From the NCBI GenBank assembly GCA_016188575.1, contig JACPHN010000084.1, forward strand, positions 15,085 to 79,084: a stretch of DNA of 64,000 nucleotides, read 5' to 3'. The notes beneath the pieces were generated by a model, which was not told the DNA's origin, searched no databases, and saw nothing but the letters and a program-made list of their open reading frames with translations. This stretch comes from Candidatus Schekmanbacteria bacterium (GTDB lineage Bacteria; CSSED10-310; JACPHN01). This document shows positions 16,755-26,149 of the stretch, piece after piece (the first letter of the stretch is position 1; each line of letters begins with the position of its first letter). Both the position numbers and the translations under genes were made by a program.

Positions 16755-19070
16755 TCAGGCTCTTCCCCACCGACGTCTCGTCGCAGCTCGCTCCCCGGAG
16801 CTGCGGTGTGCAGCCGCAACCAGCAGGGCTCCAAGCACGACAAGAAGCACGGTCTGGCCGCCGCCGCGCGGCGCCGGAACCGGCGGGCCGTCGACCGTCG
16901 GCGTCGCCGTTGCGGTGGGCAGCGGCGTGGGCGATGATCCCGAATCCACCTCGATAATGTACGGATCGCCGCGTCCAAGCTCATCCTCGGCGCAACCGTC
17001 CTGGCCGGTACCGAGACTCCAGTCCGAAGCAAAGATCGCATAGCTTCCGTCTCGCGACAAGGTGGCGCGCGGCTGCACCCAGTAGCCGCAGCTACTGGAG
17101 CGATTGTGCGCCAGACGGCGAACTTCGCCTCGCGTATTGAGCAGGAAAATCTCGTTCTCGAACGGCGTCCACACGCTGTCATCCCAGCCGCTCGAGGTAA
17201 TCAGGCAGACGCCGTCGGGCCCCTGGCACGAAATGTGCTCGCTGTGCCCCCAGTCCACCGTCAGCAAAAACCGCGGTGGGCTGACAGTGCTCGTGCCGGG
17301 AAGCTCGCGGACGGCAAGCGCCGGGCGCCCCGGGTCTTCCGGGCTGGATAGCTCGGTGGTCATGAAAAGCTGCGTAACGCCGTCGCTGTCGAGGAGCAGA
17401 TCGCCGTGCTGGTGACCTTCGTATACGCGGCCGACGAACGCCCCCGTGCTCATGTCGAAGGTCTCCAACCCACTGCACCGACTGGTACCGTCACGAGGCC
17501 ATTGCACGACGATGAGATTGCCGAGAGGCGCTACCCCGACCCAGTCGGGCTCGAGGTTTCCCCAGTCTGGGTCCGGTGCGCACGTTCCCGGGTACAGGTC
17601 GGCAATCGCGATCTCGGCGCCGAGCTGTCCCGCCTGCAGGTCGAAGGAGAAGATCACGGATTGGCTGTCGTTGCGGGTGAGCACGCCGCCGACCCAGCGG
17701 CCATCGTGCGACAGCGCGTCGAAGCTGGGATTGCCCTGAATGTGCTCGTAGATGGCGGGCAGCGCGAATTGAGTAGTTTCGACCTGGGTATCGACGTTGG
17801 TGTACAGCACCTCCACGTCAGTGTCATCATTGCGGTCAAAATGGACGATGACATGGGGCTGCGCCGGATGCCAGCGCGGGACGTTCCACAGGGTGGTGTC
17901 CAGGCCCCCGACGATGCTCAGGTCTTCGACACGCCGCACGGCGTAGCCGGCGTCGCCCGTGAGCAGCACGTACGCGCTGTCCGACGAGAATGCCTGAAGC
18001 TGCGAATAGATCGCCGTTTCGTAGCCGCCACTGTCGCTGCGATTGGAGACCCGGCGCAGCGTGGTGCCGAAAGGCGGGTCCACGAATGGGGCTCCCACTG
18101 CCTGGCGGGGCAACAACACGGGCGTAACGATGGCGTCGGGGTCGGTGATGCCGGTACCCTCGGGAGTGGATGTCGGCGTCGCCGTGTTGGTCGGTCCGGA
18201 GTCCGGCGTGGAGGTAGGGGTCGCGTCGCCTGTCACGGAGGGGCTTGGCGTGGCAGACGCTGTGGCGGTGGCGGCGGGTAACGTTGGCGTTGTGGTTGCG
18301 GTGGGCAGCGGAGTAGCGGGGTTTTCGGCCTGGTCGGTGATGATGAGCTCGTCGATCAGGCCGTCAGCGACAAAGTCACCGCAGGTTGTTCCCGATCCGA
18401 CTGCAATGGCGCCGATCGCCGTTTCCGTGCCGAGCGACCAGCCGCCGGCGCTGCTCGTGTCACCGGTAACTTCCACGCCGTTGACGTACAGGCGCAGGGA
18501 GCCGCTTGGCTGGGCCGCGTCCCACGCGGCCGTGATCTGAACCCATTCGCCGGCCTGCCAGAGCGCGGCGTGATATGGGGCGTTGACCCAGCGCGTGGAC
18601 CAGTCGGGGAGGGTAATGGTAAACGAGAGCCGATCGCTTTCGCGGATCGCCATGTTGGGCGGGTTATAGTAGTCGCCGACGACGACGAGCGCGTGCACGG
18701 TATCGTCGCCGGCCGCGGAGTCGTAGCCGGGTTGATACCAGAGCGAAAGTGTGCCGGAATCGAGCTCGATATTGCGGTTACCGCCGGTTTCGGCGGGAAA
18801 ATGCACGGTCTGATAGTCGGGGATGCCGCAATCGTTTCCTTCGCGATTGAAGCGAGCGGCGAATCCTTGCATGCCGGTCACGAAATCCGCGGCGCCGAGA
18901 GTGGTCGTGCCGGCGGACCCCGTGGCTGGGGAGGTGATGCTCGCGGCGTCGTCCAGTGTCGTGTGCAAGAGGGTAGCGGCACTGGCCAGGGAAGGGGCTG
19001 CGGAGGCAAGCAGCACGAGGACGGGGATAGTGAGCTTTCGCGGCTCGGATCGGCGATATCGTCGGGGCAC
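16755..19070 (-). CDS. Secreted LamG-domain and beta-propeller-like surface protein with C-terminal anchor
   Basis: A 771-residue exported protein. The GTG at 19070 is chosen because GGAGA lies 6 bases upstream and it places a normal signal peptide (RRYRRSEPRKL, then LTIPVLVLLASAAPSLASA) at the N-terminus; longer versions would bury it. Residues about 30-225 look like a LamG/concanavalin-type domain (SGTLSLWYQPGYD; WVQITAAWD; LRLYVNGVEVTGD). A Thr/Pro/Ala linker of about 60 residues follows, then about 400 residues with repeated blades suggestive of a WD/PQQ-like propeller (YVLLTGDAGY, DGSYAIFASDWS). A second short Thr/Pro run leads to a hydrophobic helix (TVLLVVLGALLVAAA) and an Arg-rich tail, an exosortase-like sorting pattern. 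The function is probably surface binding; no ligand can be named. Confidence 0.65.
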   Translation of the reverse strand: MPRRYRRSEPRKLTIPVLVLLASAAPSLASAATLLHTTLDDAASITSPATGSAGTTTLGAADFVTGMQGFAARFNREGNDCGIPDYQTVHFPAETGGNRNIELDSGTLSLWYQPGYDSAAGDDTVHALVVVGDYYNPPNMAIRESDRLSFTITLPDWSTRWVNAPYHAALWQAGEWVQITAAWDAAQPSGSLRLYVNGVEVTGDTSSAGGWSLGTETAIGAIAVGSGTTCGDFVADGLIDELIITDQAENPATPLPTATTTPTLPAATATASATPSPSVTGDATPTSTPDSGPTNTATPTSTPEGTGITDPDAIVTPVLLPRQAVGAPFVDPPFGTTLRRVSNRSDSGGYETAIYSQLQAFSSDSAYVLLTGDAGYAVRRVEDLSIVGGLDTTLWNVPRWHPAQPHVIVHFDRNDDTDVEVLYTNVDTQVETTQFALPAIYEHIQGNPSFDALSHDGRWVGGVLTRNDSQSVIFSFDLQAGQLGAEIAIADLYPGTCAPDPDWGNLEPDWVGVAPLGNLIVVQWPRDGTSRCSGLETFDMSTGAFVGRVYEGHQHGDLLLDSDGVTQLFMTTELSSPEDPGRPALAVRELPGTSTVSPPRFLLTVDWGHSEHISCQGPDGVCLITSSGWDDSVWTPFENEIFLLNTRGEVRRLAHNRSSSCGYWVQPRATLSRDGSYAIFASDWSLGTGQDGCAEDELGRGDPYIIEVDSGSSPTPLPTATATPTVDGPPVPAPRGGGQTVLLVVLGALLVAAAHRSSGERAATRRRWGRA

Positions 19071-19268
19071 GGCATGTCTCCGGGGCTTGGGCAATAGGGC
19101 TGGAGCGGGAAGGATACGCACAGATCCGCTAGCAAGAAGTGGGCCACCGGTAGCACCGACCGGAAGGTCGCGCGGGCGGACTTTCGGGGAGCCGGCCGTG
19201 ACGACAACTGTCGTCACGCGCGGGGAAAGCTGACGCCCCGCAGATGCGTTGTCGGCGTCGATGCCGGT

Positions 19269-22028
19269 TCACAGTGCGCCGTTCCCGGCGCCGAGCTGCG
19301 CCTGCAAGCGTTTTACGGCGCGCAGGGCGTTGCGGATCTCTTCGCGCGTCGGCAGGCTGAGCTTCTGGCCGGGCTGCCATTTTGCGGCCTCCTCAAGGGC
19401 CTGAACCGCACCTTGGGCAACCACGGCGTTCGGAAAGGGAACCGCGCCGAGACAGCGGGCAGCCTGGCGAACCACGGCGTCCTTGTTGGACGCTATCGCC
19501 CGCACAAGCAGCTCGCCAGCAACTTCGGCAGCTCTCGGGAAGAGCCCGGGGCTGGACTCGACCAGACGTTCGATCGTGGAGACGACAGCCTGGTCGATAA
19601 CGTCGGCGCCGCGGACGTCGAGCAGGGGCCCGAGGGCCTCGAGCGCGGCAGGACCACCGATGCGCCGAAGAGTCTCGAGCACCGTCGGCACGTTCTTGCG
19701 GGCGCCGGTCTTGAGCAGCGCGCCCACGGCACTCGCCGCCGACACGGGACGCAGCTCGCCGAGCGCCTCCAGTGCGGCAAGCGAGACGAGGTCCTCGGGG
19801 TCCTGGAGCAGGGCGACGAGCTGATTCGCGGCATCGGCGAGCTGCAGCTTGCCGACGGTCCGCGCGGCGACCTCACGCTGGCGCCAGTCCTTGGAGCCGA
19901 GCAGTCGGACCAGGGCCACAACCCCGCGCTCGCAGGTGCTAAGCAACTCGATGGCGCGCTCACGCACTTCCAGGTGGTTGTCGTTGCAGGCCGAAACGAT
20001 GAGGTCCACCGCGGGCTCGAGACCCCGTTTGGCCGCCGCCCCGGCGGCATCCAACGCGGCCAGGCGCACGCCCCAGCTCTCGTCGGCCAGCGCCGGCGCC
20101 AGCTCGCCGACGTCGGTGACGAGCGCCCCAAGACCCGCCAAGCCGAGGTAGCGAAGCTCCTTGATGCCGCAGTACCCACTCCGGCGAAAGAGCACGCGTA
20201 GCTCGTCTCGGTGCCGTGAAACCTCAAGCGACAGCGTGGCCGCATCGGCGTCGGCGACACCACCTTCGATCTGACGCCTGAGGTTTTCCCACTCTGTGGT
20301 GTCCGTCGAATCGGGAGGCGGCAGATCCTCCGCGACGGGCGGCGGAGCTACGATTCTGCGGATCGCGGCGAGATAGACCTGAAGGTTGTCGAGCCGTGGG
20401 TCGCGGGCGAGCAGACGCTCTTCTTCAGTAGTCTCCGCCTCGTTGTCCGGCGGTGACTCCTCCGGGATCGGAACCCCAATCCACTCGGGCAGCCCCTCCG
20501 GGAAGCGCCGGCGGAGGCGATCGAGCACGGGAGTCAGGCCAAGCGGTCTCCCCACTGCACCGATGCAGTAGACTAGTGCAAGCTCGAGCCGCTGGTCGGC
20601 CTCTTCGCCGGGAAACGGCACGGCGGCGAGCTCGCGGATCACCGCGGGCAGAACGCGCGAGCCTAGCCGCCGCAGTGCGTCGCCGACCTGACTCACGACG
20701 CGGGCGCTGGTGGCATGACCTTTCAACCGATGCAGGTGAAATCCCACTGGATCCGTGTGCGCCATTCCGCGAAGCTGTTCGGCGATGAGCTTCTGGCGAT
20801 TCGCCCGCGTCGACTCGCGCGCGAGCTGGCGCAGGGTTTCCGCCGCGATCTCACCGCCGATCTTGCCGAGCGCAATGACTCCGCGCGCGAAGATCGCCTC
20901 GCTCGTCACTCCATAAATCGCTTCGCGAATAGGCTGCACGAAGGCGTTGCTGGCCACCGCTCCCATGACCTCGAGGATTTCGGACTTGAGCTGTGGAGAA
21001 GGGGTCTCAGCCAGCGCCCTGGCGAGCTCCATCTCCGCCAGCCCTCCACCCTTTTGCACGGCGTCCTTGAGGTCGCGACGGAGCTGGGGTCCGGGGATTC
21101 CCGAGGCGTCGTCCAGCAGGTCGCGCAACAGCAGGCGACTCGCCTCGTCGCGTTCGGCTGGGCCGGACACAGTAGCGCTCGCCGCCACTGGCGGTGCCGC
21201 CGGAGGGTCTGATCCCGGCGCCTCTGCGGTCAGTTCCGGTGCGGCCCCCGGTTCAGCGTTGAGGCGCCTGTATAGGTAGTCGACGAGGCGGCTTCGGTCC
21301 TCTCCCTCAGGGGGCGCGAACTGACATCGCAAGAGCTGATTCGTGGCACGGACAATGCGCGCGTGAACGCGGATCACGTTGTCCGCGTCGGGCAGTCTGA
21401 TGTCTACGTACGCCATCGAGCCCACGGGGAGGTCGAGTGGACAGTCGAGGACGGCGGAGAGGCTCGTGACGCCGAGATCCAGGGCGCGCCCAGTGCAGCG
21501 ATTGCGGTTCTGGTTGACCACCCGGATGAACACGGGTTCCTCGGGCGACGGCTGGACGCGCGGTTGTTTGCGCGCAGTGCGTGCCCCTTGCTGCAGCCGG
21601 GTAATTGCCTTCAAGAGTCTGGCGGTGGCGGACTCGTCGCCCGCCGATTCGCTCTTCCCGATGTAGCCGGCCACACCTGCCCGCAGGCAGCTCATGCGCA
21701 AATCGTATCCGGCGACCTCGGTGAATACGATAACCGTCGTATCCGGAAACGAGGAGCGAAACGCGCGCAGCACGTCGAGCGGCTCGTAGCCCTTCCAGGC
21801 GAGCTCCAAGATGACCACGGCTGGCTGCGGCGCGACGACGCCCGCGCCACCGGACTTGCTGCCGCGCGGGGACTGTTGTGCTGCCAGCCGCGCTCGCCGA
21901 TCCTCGTCCAGGAGATCGCGAAGGCGCACGAGGGTTCCGGCGGCAATGATGTCGTGGCCAAGCGGGATCAGGGACTCTGCGAGCTGCCGCGACACGCTTT
22001 CGTCTGGATCGGCAAAGATGATTTTCAT
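19269..22028 (-). CDS. Receiver / PilZ / HEAT-repeat signalling protein (order REC-PilZ-HEAT)
   Basis: A 919-residue cytoplasmic protein carrying the same three modules as the 13914-16706 protein in permuted order. Residues 1-150 are a receiver-like domain (MKIIFADPDESV start; VIVFTEVAG; VAGYIGKSES), but the phospho-acceptor is Glu in VVILELAWKG rather than Asp. Residues about 165-270 are PilZ-like (FIRVVNQNRNR start; LRCQFAPPEG and VDYLYRR end), with the conserved binding motif partly lost. From about 330 to the end are HEAT repeats (VRLAALDAAGAAAKRG, REVAARTVGKLQL, LVSLAALEALGELRP). The start at 22028 puts the first beta strand of the receiver at the N-terminus; an in-frame start 30 residues upstream (22118) is possible. 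An effector that works without phosphorylation is plausible (inference). Confidence 0.78.
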   Translation of the reverse strand: MKIIFADPDESVSRQLAESLIPLGHDIIAAGTLVRLRDLLDEDRRARLAAQQSPRGSKSGGAGVVAPQPAVVILELAWKGYEPLDVLRAFRSSFPDTTVIVFTEVAGYDLRMSCLRAGVAGYIGKSESAGDESATARLLKAITRLQQGARTARKQPRVQPSPEEPVFIRVVNQNRNRCTGRALDLGVTSLSAVLDCPLDLPVGSMAYVDIRLPDADNVIRVHARIVRATNQLLRCQFAPPEGEDRSRLVDYLYRRLNAEPGAAPELTAEAPGSDPPAAPPVAASATVSGPAERDEASRLLLRDLLDDASGIPGPQLRRDLKDAVQKGGGLAEMELARALAETPSPQLKSEILEVMGAVASNAFVQPIREAIYGVTSEAIFARGVIALGKIGGEIAAETLRQLARESTRANRQKLIAEQLRGMAHTDPVGFHLHRLKGHATSARVVSQVGDALRRLGSRVLPAVIRELAAVPFPGEEADQRLELALVYCIGAVGRPLGLTPVLDRLRRRFPEGLPEWIGVPIPEESPPDNEAETTEEERLLARDPRLDNLQVYLAAIRRIVAPPPVAEDLPPPDSTDTTEWENLRRQIEGGVADADAATLSLEVSRHRDELRVLFRRSGYCGIKELRYLGLAGLGALVTDVGELAPALADESWGVRLAALDAAGAAAKRGLEPAVDLIVSACNDNHLEVRERAIELLSTCERGVVALVRLLGSKDWRQREVAARTVGKLQLADAANQLVALLQDPEDLVSLAALEALGELRPVSAASAVGALLKTGARKNVPTVLETLRRIGGPAALEALGPLLDVRGADVIDQAVVSTIERLVESSPGLFPRAAEVAGELLVRAIASNKDAVVRQAARCLGAVPFPNAVVAQGAVQALEEAAKWQPGQKLSLPTREEIRNALRAVKRLQAQLGAGNGAL

Positions 22029-22328
22029 GGTCCCGATCGCCCACCGGCGCACTTGAGCTTGCGCGGCGCGCGGGACTACCTTGACCGGCGCCGCGGTCTC
22101 TACCCATAGCCTCTTCATAGTAGGCCGGCGGTTACGTTTTCAAGGTGCGCCGGCGCGACTTCCTGACGATCTTATCGTCCCGCCTCCCCGCCGGCTTGAT
22201 CCGCGGCGGCGCGCCCTGGGCGACCGGCTCCGCCGATTGGCGCGCGATGCTATACTACCGGCCCGGTGAGGGTGCCGGCAATGACGTGGCCGAGCAGATA
22301 ACACTGTGCCAGAGGTGGAGGCCTACGA
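22029..22328. other. Divergent intergenic region upstream of the receiver/PilZ/HEAT and glutamate dehydrogenase genes
   Basis: Gene-free stretch between two divergent starts. A TATACT hexamer at 22251-22256 is a possible -10 box for the glutamate dehydrogenase gene, but no convincing -35 lies at the right distance. GGTGGAGG just before 22329 is the ribosome site of that gene. No repeat element or hairpin stood out. Confidence 0.35.
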
Positions 22329-25300
22329 ATGGCAACGCAAGACTATAGCGGTGAATCAGGGGAGGAGCGGCCAGGGAGCTCCTACGAACCGGGTTGGTCT
22401 ACTCACGGTCCTGACCTTGACAAGGACCTCTTTGGCGACGTCACCCGGGCGGAAACTGACCCGGAGGCTTCCAAGCGCGGCGATGCACTCAACGAGTACA
22501 TCGAGGATATCGCGGCGAGCGTGCGCGTTTCCATGGAGAAGTCCGTCGCCATCTTGACTCCTTGGTTCTTTTCCAACATGCCCCAGTTCTACTACCAGAC
22601 GACGCCCAAGGAAGAGAAAATTCGGCATCTCCACGCCGTCATCACCGGGCACATCTTCGAAGCCAAGCAGAAGTTGCAACTGTGGAACCGCGAGCTCACG
22701 CGCACGACCTACCTGGCGCCGGCCAACGTCGCGGGTGTGTTCACCGAAATCGCGGACGGTGTCCTCGGCCTGGACTTGAAACATGCGACGATGTTCACGT
22801 CCAACGATCGGCTGCTGCTCATCGGGAGCTTCTTCACTAATCATTATCGAGCCGTAGATCGCAACAACCCGATCAACGCGACCAAGCTCGGAAAGACCCG
22901 GCAGATTCTCGCCGGGGATCCCAGTGAAGACGTCGATGCATTTCTCTTTGGCCTTGACGACGACACTGTCATTCACGGTACGCCTTCGCGACTCGCGCGC
23001 CTCTTCAAACTATTTCAGGCGAGCCGCTACCGGCCAGATGCCGTCAGCTACATCGAAGAAACCGCACACCAGGGGCTGTTTCGCTACGATATCGCCTATC
23101 ACCGCATGCCGCTCTCGCGGACACTGCGGAGCATCCTCTCGCTATTCGATCGGCACGACTTCGAGGTGAGCCGGTGCATGGCGACCATCCTCAACCAGGT
23201 TTCGGATTCACCGCTCAGTATCTTTACCTTTCTCATCAGCCACAAGTCCGGAGAGGTCGTCGATGAGAAATGCGTTCCCCTGCTGAAAGTGAACAAGGCC
23301 GCAAAGACGCTCAGGTGGGTTGACCACGATCCCCTCGACGAGCTCTTGTTGGCGGCTCCAGGGGAGAACGAGGAGCCGTATTCTCTCAACGAGGTCAACC
23401 TGATCCGCGCGGTTTCGACGTGGGATCAGATTTTCCTGTCCAAGACGAACCCCTATTATTATTCGGAAGAGCGCATCCACAAAACGTTCTTGCGGTTCCC
23501 GGACCTGCTGCGCGAGCTCATCGACTACTTCAAGGTGCGGTTCGACCCGCGCTTCGCGGGTGACCGCCAGGCGGTCGCCGCAGCCGCGCACGCGGCCCTG
23601 CGCGAGAAAATCGCTGACCTGGACGTGCGCATCGAGCATGACATTCTCCGGGAATCGCTGAATTTCATCGCACACATGCAGAAGACGAACTACTTTCATC
23701 CGCGCAAGACAGGGCTCTCCTTCCGCCTGAACCCCGCTTGCCTCAACTCCGAGCACTACCCTGAGCACCCGTTCGGCTTCTTCTTCCTCGTCGGGCGTGG
23801 CTACCGCGGCTTTCACGTGCGCTTCCGCGACATCGCCCGCGGAGGCCTTCGACTCGTGATTCCCAGGGATCTCAGCCAGTACGAAGCGTCGCTGGCTGGC
23901 CTCTTCGATGAGACGATCGGCCTCGCCTTCGCGCAGCAGCTCAAGAACAAGGACATTCCAGAGGGCGGAGCGAAGGCGGTCCTGCTCTTGTCCCCGGGCG
24001 CGGACCTGGACACGGCCGCGGTTGGTGCGGTCGATTCGCTGCTGAACTTGATCACCGTAGACCCGGCAACCAGCCGGCTGCACACCGGGATCATCGACTA
24101 CTACGGTGAGGAGGAATACATCTATCTCGGCCCTGACGAGAACTGCACCAACGACTTGATCGAGACTTTCGTGCGCCTGGCTCAGAACCAGGGCTATCGC
24201 TACGCCAATGCCTTCATGTCCTCCAAGCCGCGCGGCGGCATCAACCACAAGGAATACGGCGTAACCTCCGAAGGAATCAGCGTGTTCTTGGAAAATCTGT
24301 TGTGGGAGATCGGGATCAACCCGCACCGCGATTCCTTCACCGTCAAGATGACGGGTGGTCCGGACGGGGACGTCGCCGGAAACGAGCTCAAGATCCTGCA
24401 CCGCGCCTACGGTGATCGCGCCAAGGTCGTGGCCATCGCCGATGGCTACGGGGCGGCTCATGATCCCGCAGGGTTGGATTGGACGGAGCTCCTCGGGCTC
24501 GTTGACGCCAACCTTCCCATCAGCCACTTTCCAGCCGCGGCGTTGTCGGGCGCCACGGACGCCTTTGTGCTCAAGGCCGATACGAAGGAGCACGTCAAGG
24601 TTCGCAATACCCTTTGCGCGAAGGTGCGCGCCGACGTCTTCATTCCGGCCGGCGGGCGGCCCTACACCGTCAACAGCGACAACTGGTCGGCATTCCTCCA
24701 GGACGACGGGAAACCGACCATGAAGGTTGTGGTCGAGGGCGCCAATATTTTTTTCACGGAGTCGGCGCGCAAGGCGTTGCAAGAGGCGGGCGCCCTGATG
24801 GTGCGGGACAGCTCGGCGAACAAGTGCGGAGTGATTTGTTCCTCCTTCGAAATCCTCGCCTGCCTGATCTTGACGCCGGACGAGTTTGTTTCGATCAAGG
24901 ATGTGTACGTGCGGCAGGTCATTCGCAAACTGCGCTCAAAGGCCGACAAGGAGGCGAAACTGCTGCTCCGGGAGTATCACGAGCGCGGCAAGACGGCACC
25001 GCTCGCCGATCTGTCCCAGGTCCTGAGCAGCGTAATCAACCGCGTGACCGATGTCGTGCACGGCCAGCTTGAGCTTTCCGGCGACGAAGTGTTGCGGCAG
25101 CCGATGTACGACCAGCTCATCCTGGAGTACGCACCTGAGATCCTCGTTGAGCGCTATCGGGAGCGCCTGCTGAACGACATTCCGCGGAGTTACCGGCGGT
25201 CGCTCCTGGCCGCCGACATTGCCGCGCGCATCGTGTATGCGGAGGGGATCTCCTGGCTAGAGCACATGGCGGACAGCAGCATCGTCGGCGCCGTGTTCAC

Positions 25301-25529
25301 GTACATGCAACAACAACGAAAAATCGCCGATATTATCGGCTCGATTGGCGACTTGACCTTCGAAAACAAGGAGGCGGTGGTGTACGTGCTTGAGCACGCT
25401 GGCGCACGCGCTCTCACCATGGCGAATCGGGAGCGGCTAGAGCCCGGCGGTGGCGATGGCAATACCGCGGGTGGCCGAGGTTCAGATACCGCGGGCTGCC
25501 CAAGCGATCAGCAGGCATGCCTCGTCTGA
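22329..25529 (+). CDS. Large NAD-specific glutamate dehydrogenase (about 115-kDa class)
   Basis: Oxidatively deaminates glutamate to 2-oxoglutarate and ammonia with NAD, normally in the catabolic direction. The 1066 residues match the large bacterial NAD-GDH family: N-terminal regulatory region (PQFYYQTTPKEEK), then the catalytic core with HVRFRDIARGGLRLV, NKDIPEGGAKAVLLL, YYGEEEYIYLGPDENC, KPRGGINHKEYGVTSEG, VKMTGGPDGDVAGNE and VNSDNWSAFL, then a helical C-terminus. It is about 500 residues shorter than the 1600-residue 180-kDa class. GGAGG lies 8 bases before the ATG at 22329. The gene overlaps the next one by 13 bases, so the two are co-transcribed. The last 30 residues are Gly-rich and not conserved. 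Confidence 0.92.
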   Translation: MATQDYSGESGEERPGSSYEPGWSTHGPDLDKDLFGDVTRAETDPEASKRGDALNEYIEDIAASVRVSMEKSVAILTPWFFSNMPQFYYQTTPKEEKIRHLHAVITGHIFEAKQKLQLWNRELTRTTYLAPANVAGVFTEIADGVLGLDLKHATMFTSNDRLLLIGSFFTNHYRAVDRNNPINATKLGKTRQILAGDPSEDVDAFLFGLDDDTVIHGTPSRLARLFKLFQASRYRPDAVSYIEETAHQGLFRYDIAYHRMPLSRTLRSILSLFDRHDFEVSRCMATILNQVSDSPLSIFTFLISHKSGEVVDEKCVPLLKVNKAAKTLRWVDHDPLDELLLAAPGENEEPYSLNEVNLIRAVSTWDQIFLSKTNPYYYSEERIHKTFLRFPDLLRELIDYFKVRFDPRFAGDRQAVAAAAHAALREKIADLDVRIEHDILRESLNFIAHMQKTNYFHPRKTGLSFRLNPACLNSEHYPEHPFGFFFLVGRGYRGFHVRFRDIARGGLRLVIPRDLSQYEASLAGLFDETIGLAFAQQLKNKDIPEGGAKAVLLLSPGADLDTAAVGAVDSLLNLITVDPATSRLHTGIIDYYGEEEYIYLGPDENCTNDLIETFVRLAQNQGYRYANAFMSSKPRGGINHKEYGVTSEGISVFLENLLWEIGINPHRDSFTVKMTGGPDGDVAGNELKILHRAYGDRAKVVAIADGYGAAHDPAGLDWTELLGLVDANLPISHFPAAALSGATDAFVLKADTKEHVKVRNTLCAKVRADVFIPAGGRPYTVNSDNWSAFLQDDGKPTMKVVVEGANIFFTESARKALQEAGALMVRDSSANKCGVICSSFEILACLILTPDEFVSIKDVYVRQVIRKLRSKADKEAKLLLREYHERGKTAPLADLSQVLSSVINRVTDVVHGQLELSGDEVLRQPMYDQLILEYAPEILVERYRERLLNDIPRSYRRSLLAADIAARIVYAEGISWLEHMADSSIVGAVFTYMQQQRKIADIIGSIGDLTFENKEAVVYVLEHAGARALTMANRERLEPGGGDGNTAGGRGSDTAGCPSDQQACLV

Positions 25530-26083
25530 CGCGCCTCTACACGCGCAAGGGAGATGCCGGTGAGACGCGCCTCGGAGACGGGCAGGTGATCGCCAAGGAT
25601 GAGGCGCGCGTGGCGGCATACGGGAGCGTGGACGAGCTGAGCGCGGCCGTCGGGCTGGCGGTCGCGCTTGGTGTCTCCGAGGAGATTGCGGCAGACCTCA
25701 CGTGGATTCAGAACGAGTTGCTCAATGCCGGGGCGGACCTGTGCGTGCGCGAGGAGGACAAGGCCAAGCGCGCCTGCCTCGTCGTGGAGGCGACAGCGGT
25801 AGTGCGCTTGGAACATCGGATTGACGAGCTCACCGAGCTGCTCGGACCGCTTGCGGATTTCCTGTTGCCTGGCGGCACGGCCGGCGCCGCCCAGTTGCAC
25901 GTGGCGCGGACGGTGTGCCGGCGCGCCGAGCGCGACATTGTCGCGCTCCGGCGGCGGGAAGCGGTAAGTGCAACTGTCCTGCAATTGATCAATCGCCTTT
26001 CGGATTACCTTTTCGCCGCTGCCCGGTACGAAAACCATCGCGGCGGGATCACCGAGCGACTCTGGGACAAGGACCGCCGCTAG
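25517..26083 (+). CDS. pduO: Cob(I)yrinic acid a,c-diamide adenosyltransferase, PduO type
   Basis: Transfers the adenosyl group of ATP to cob(I)alamin to make coenzyme B12. The 188 residues show the family markers: N-terminal LYTRKGDAGETRLGDG (ATP binding), YGSVDELSAAVG, LLPGGTAGAAQLHVARTVCRRAER, and the C-terminal NRLSDYLFAAARYEN. Length is normal. The start overlaps the end of the glutamate dehydrogenase gene by 13 bases, so translation is probably coupled, although the two activities are not usually linked. A corrinoid-related radical SAM protein occurs elsewhere in the window, but no direct connection can be shown. Confidence 0.94.
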   Translation: MPRLTRLYTRKGDAGETRLGDGQVIAKDEARVAAYGSVDELSAAVGLAVALGVSEEIAADLTWIQNELLNAGADLCVREEDKAKRACLVVEATAVVRLEHRIDELTELLGPLADFLLPGGTAGAAQLHVARTVCRRAERDIVALRRREAVSATVLQLINRLSDYLFAAARYENHRGGITERLWDKDRR

Positions 26084-26149
26084 CTCCTGCGGGATCGGGG
26101 GCGTTAGCGGCAGGACCCGCGCGCCCGGGCTTGGATGGCCGCGGTGGCG

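Noticed and set aside
23208-24782. A 524-codon stop-free frame antisense to the glutamate dehydrogenase gene
   Set aside because: No recognisable protein; it mirrors codon-position bias of the real gene.
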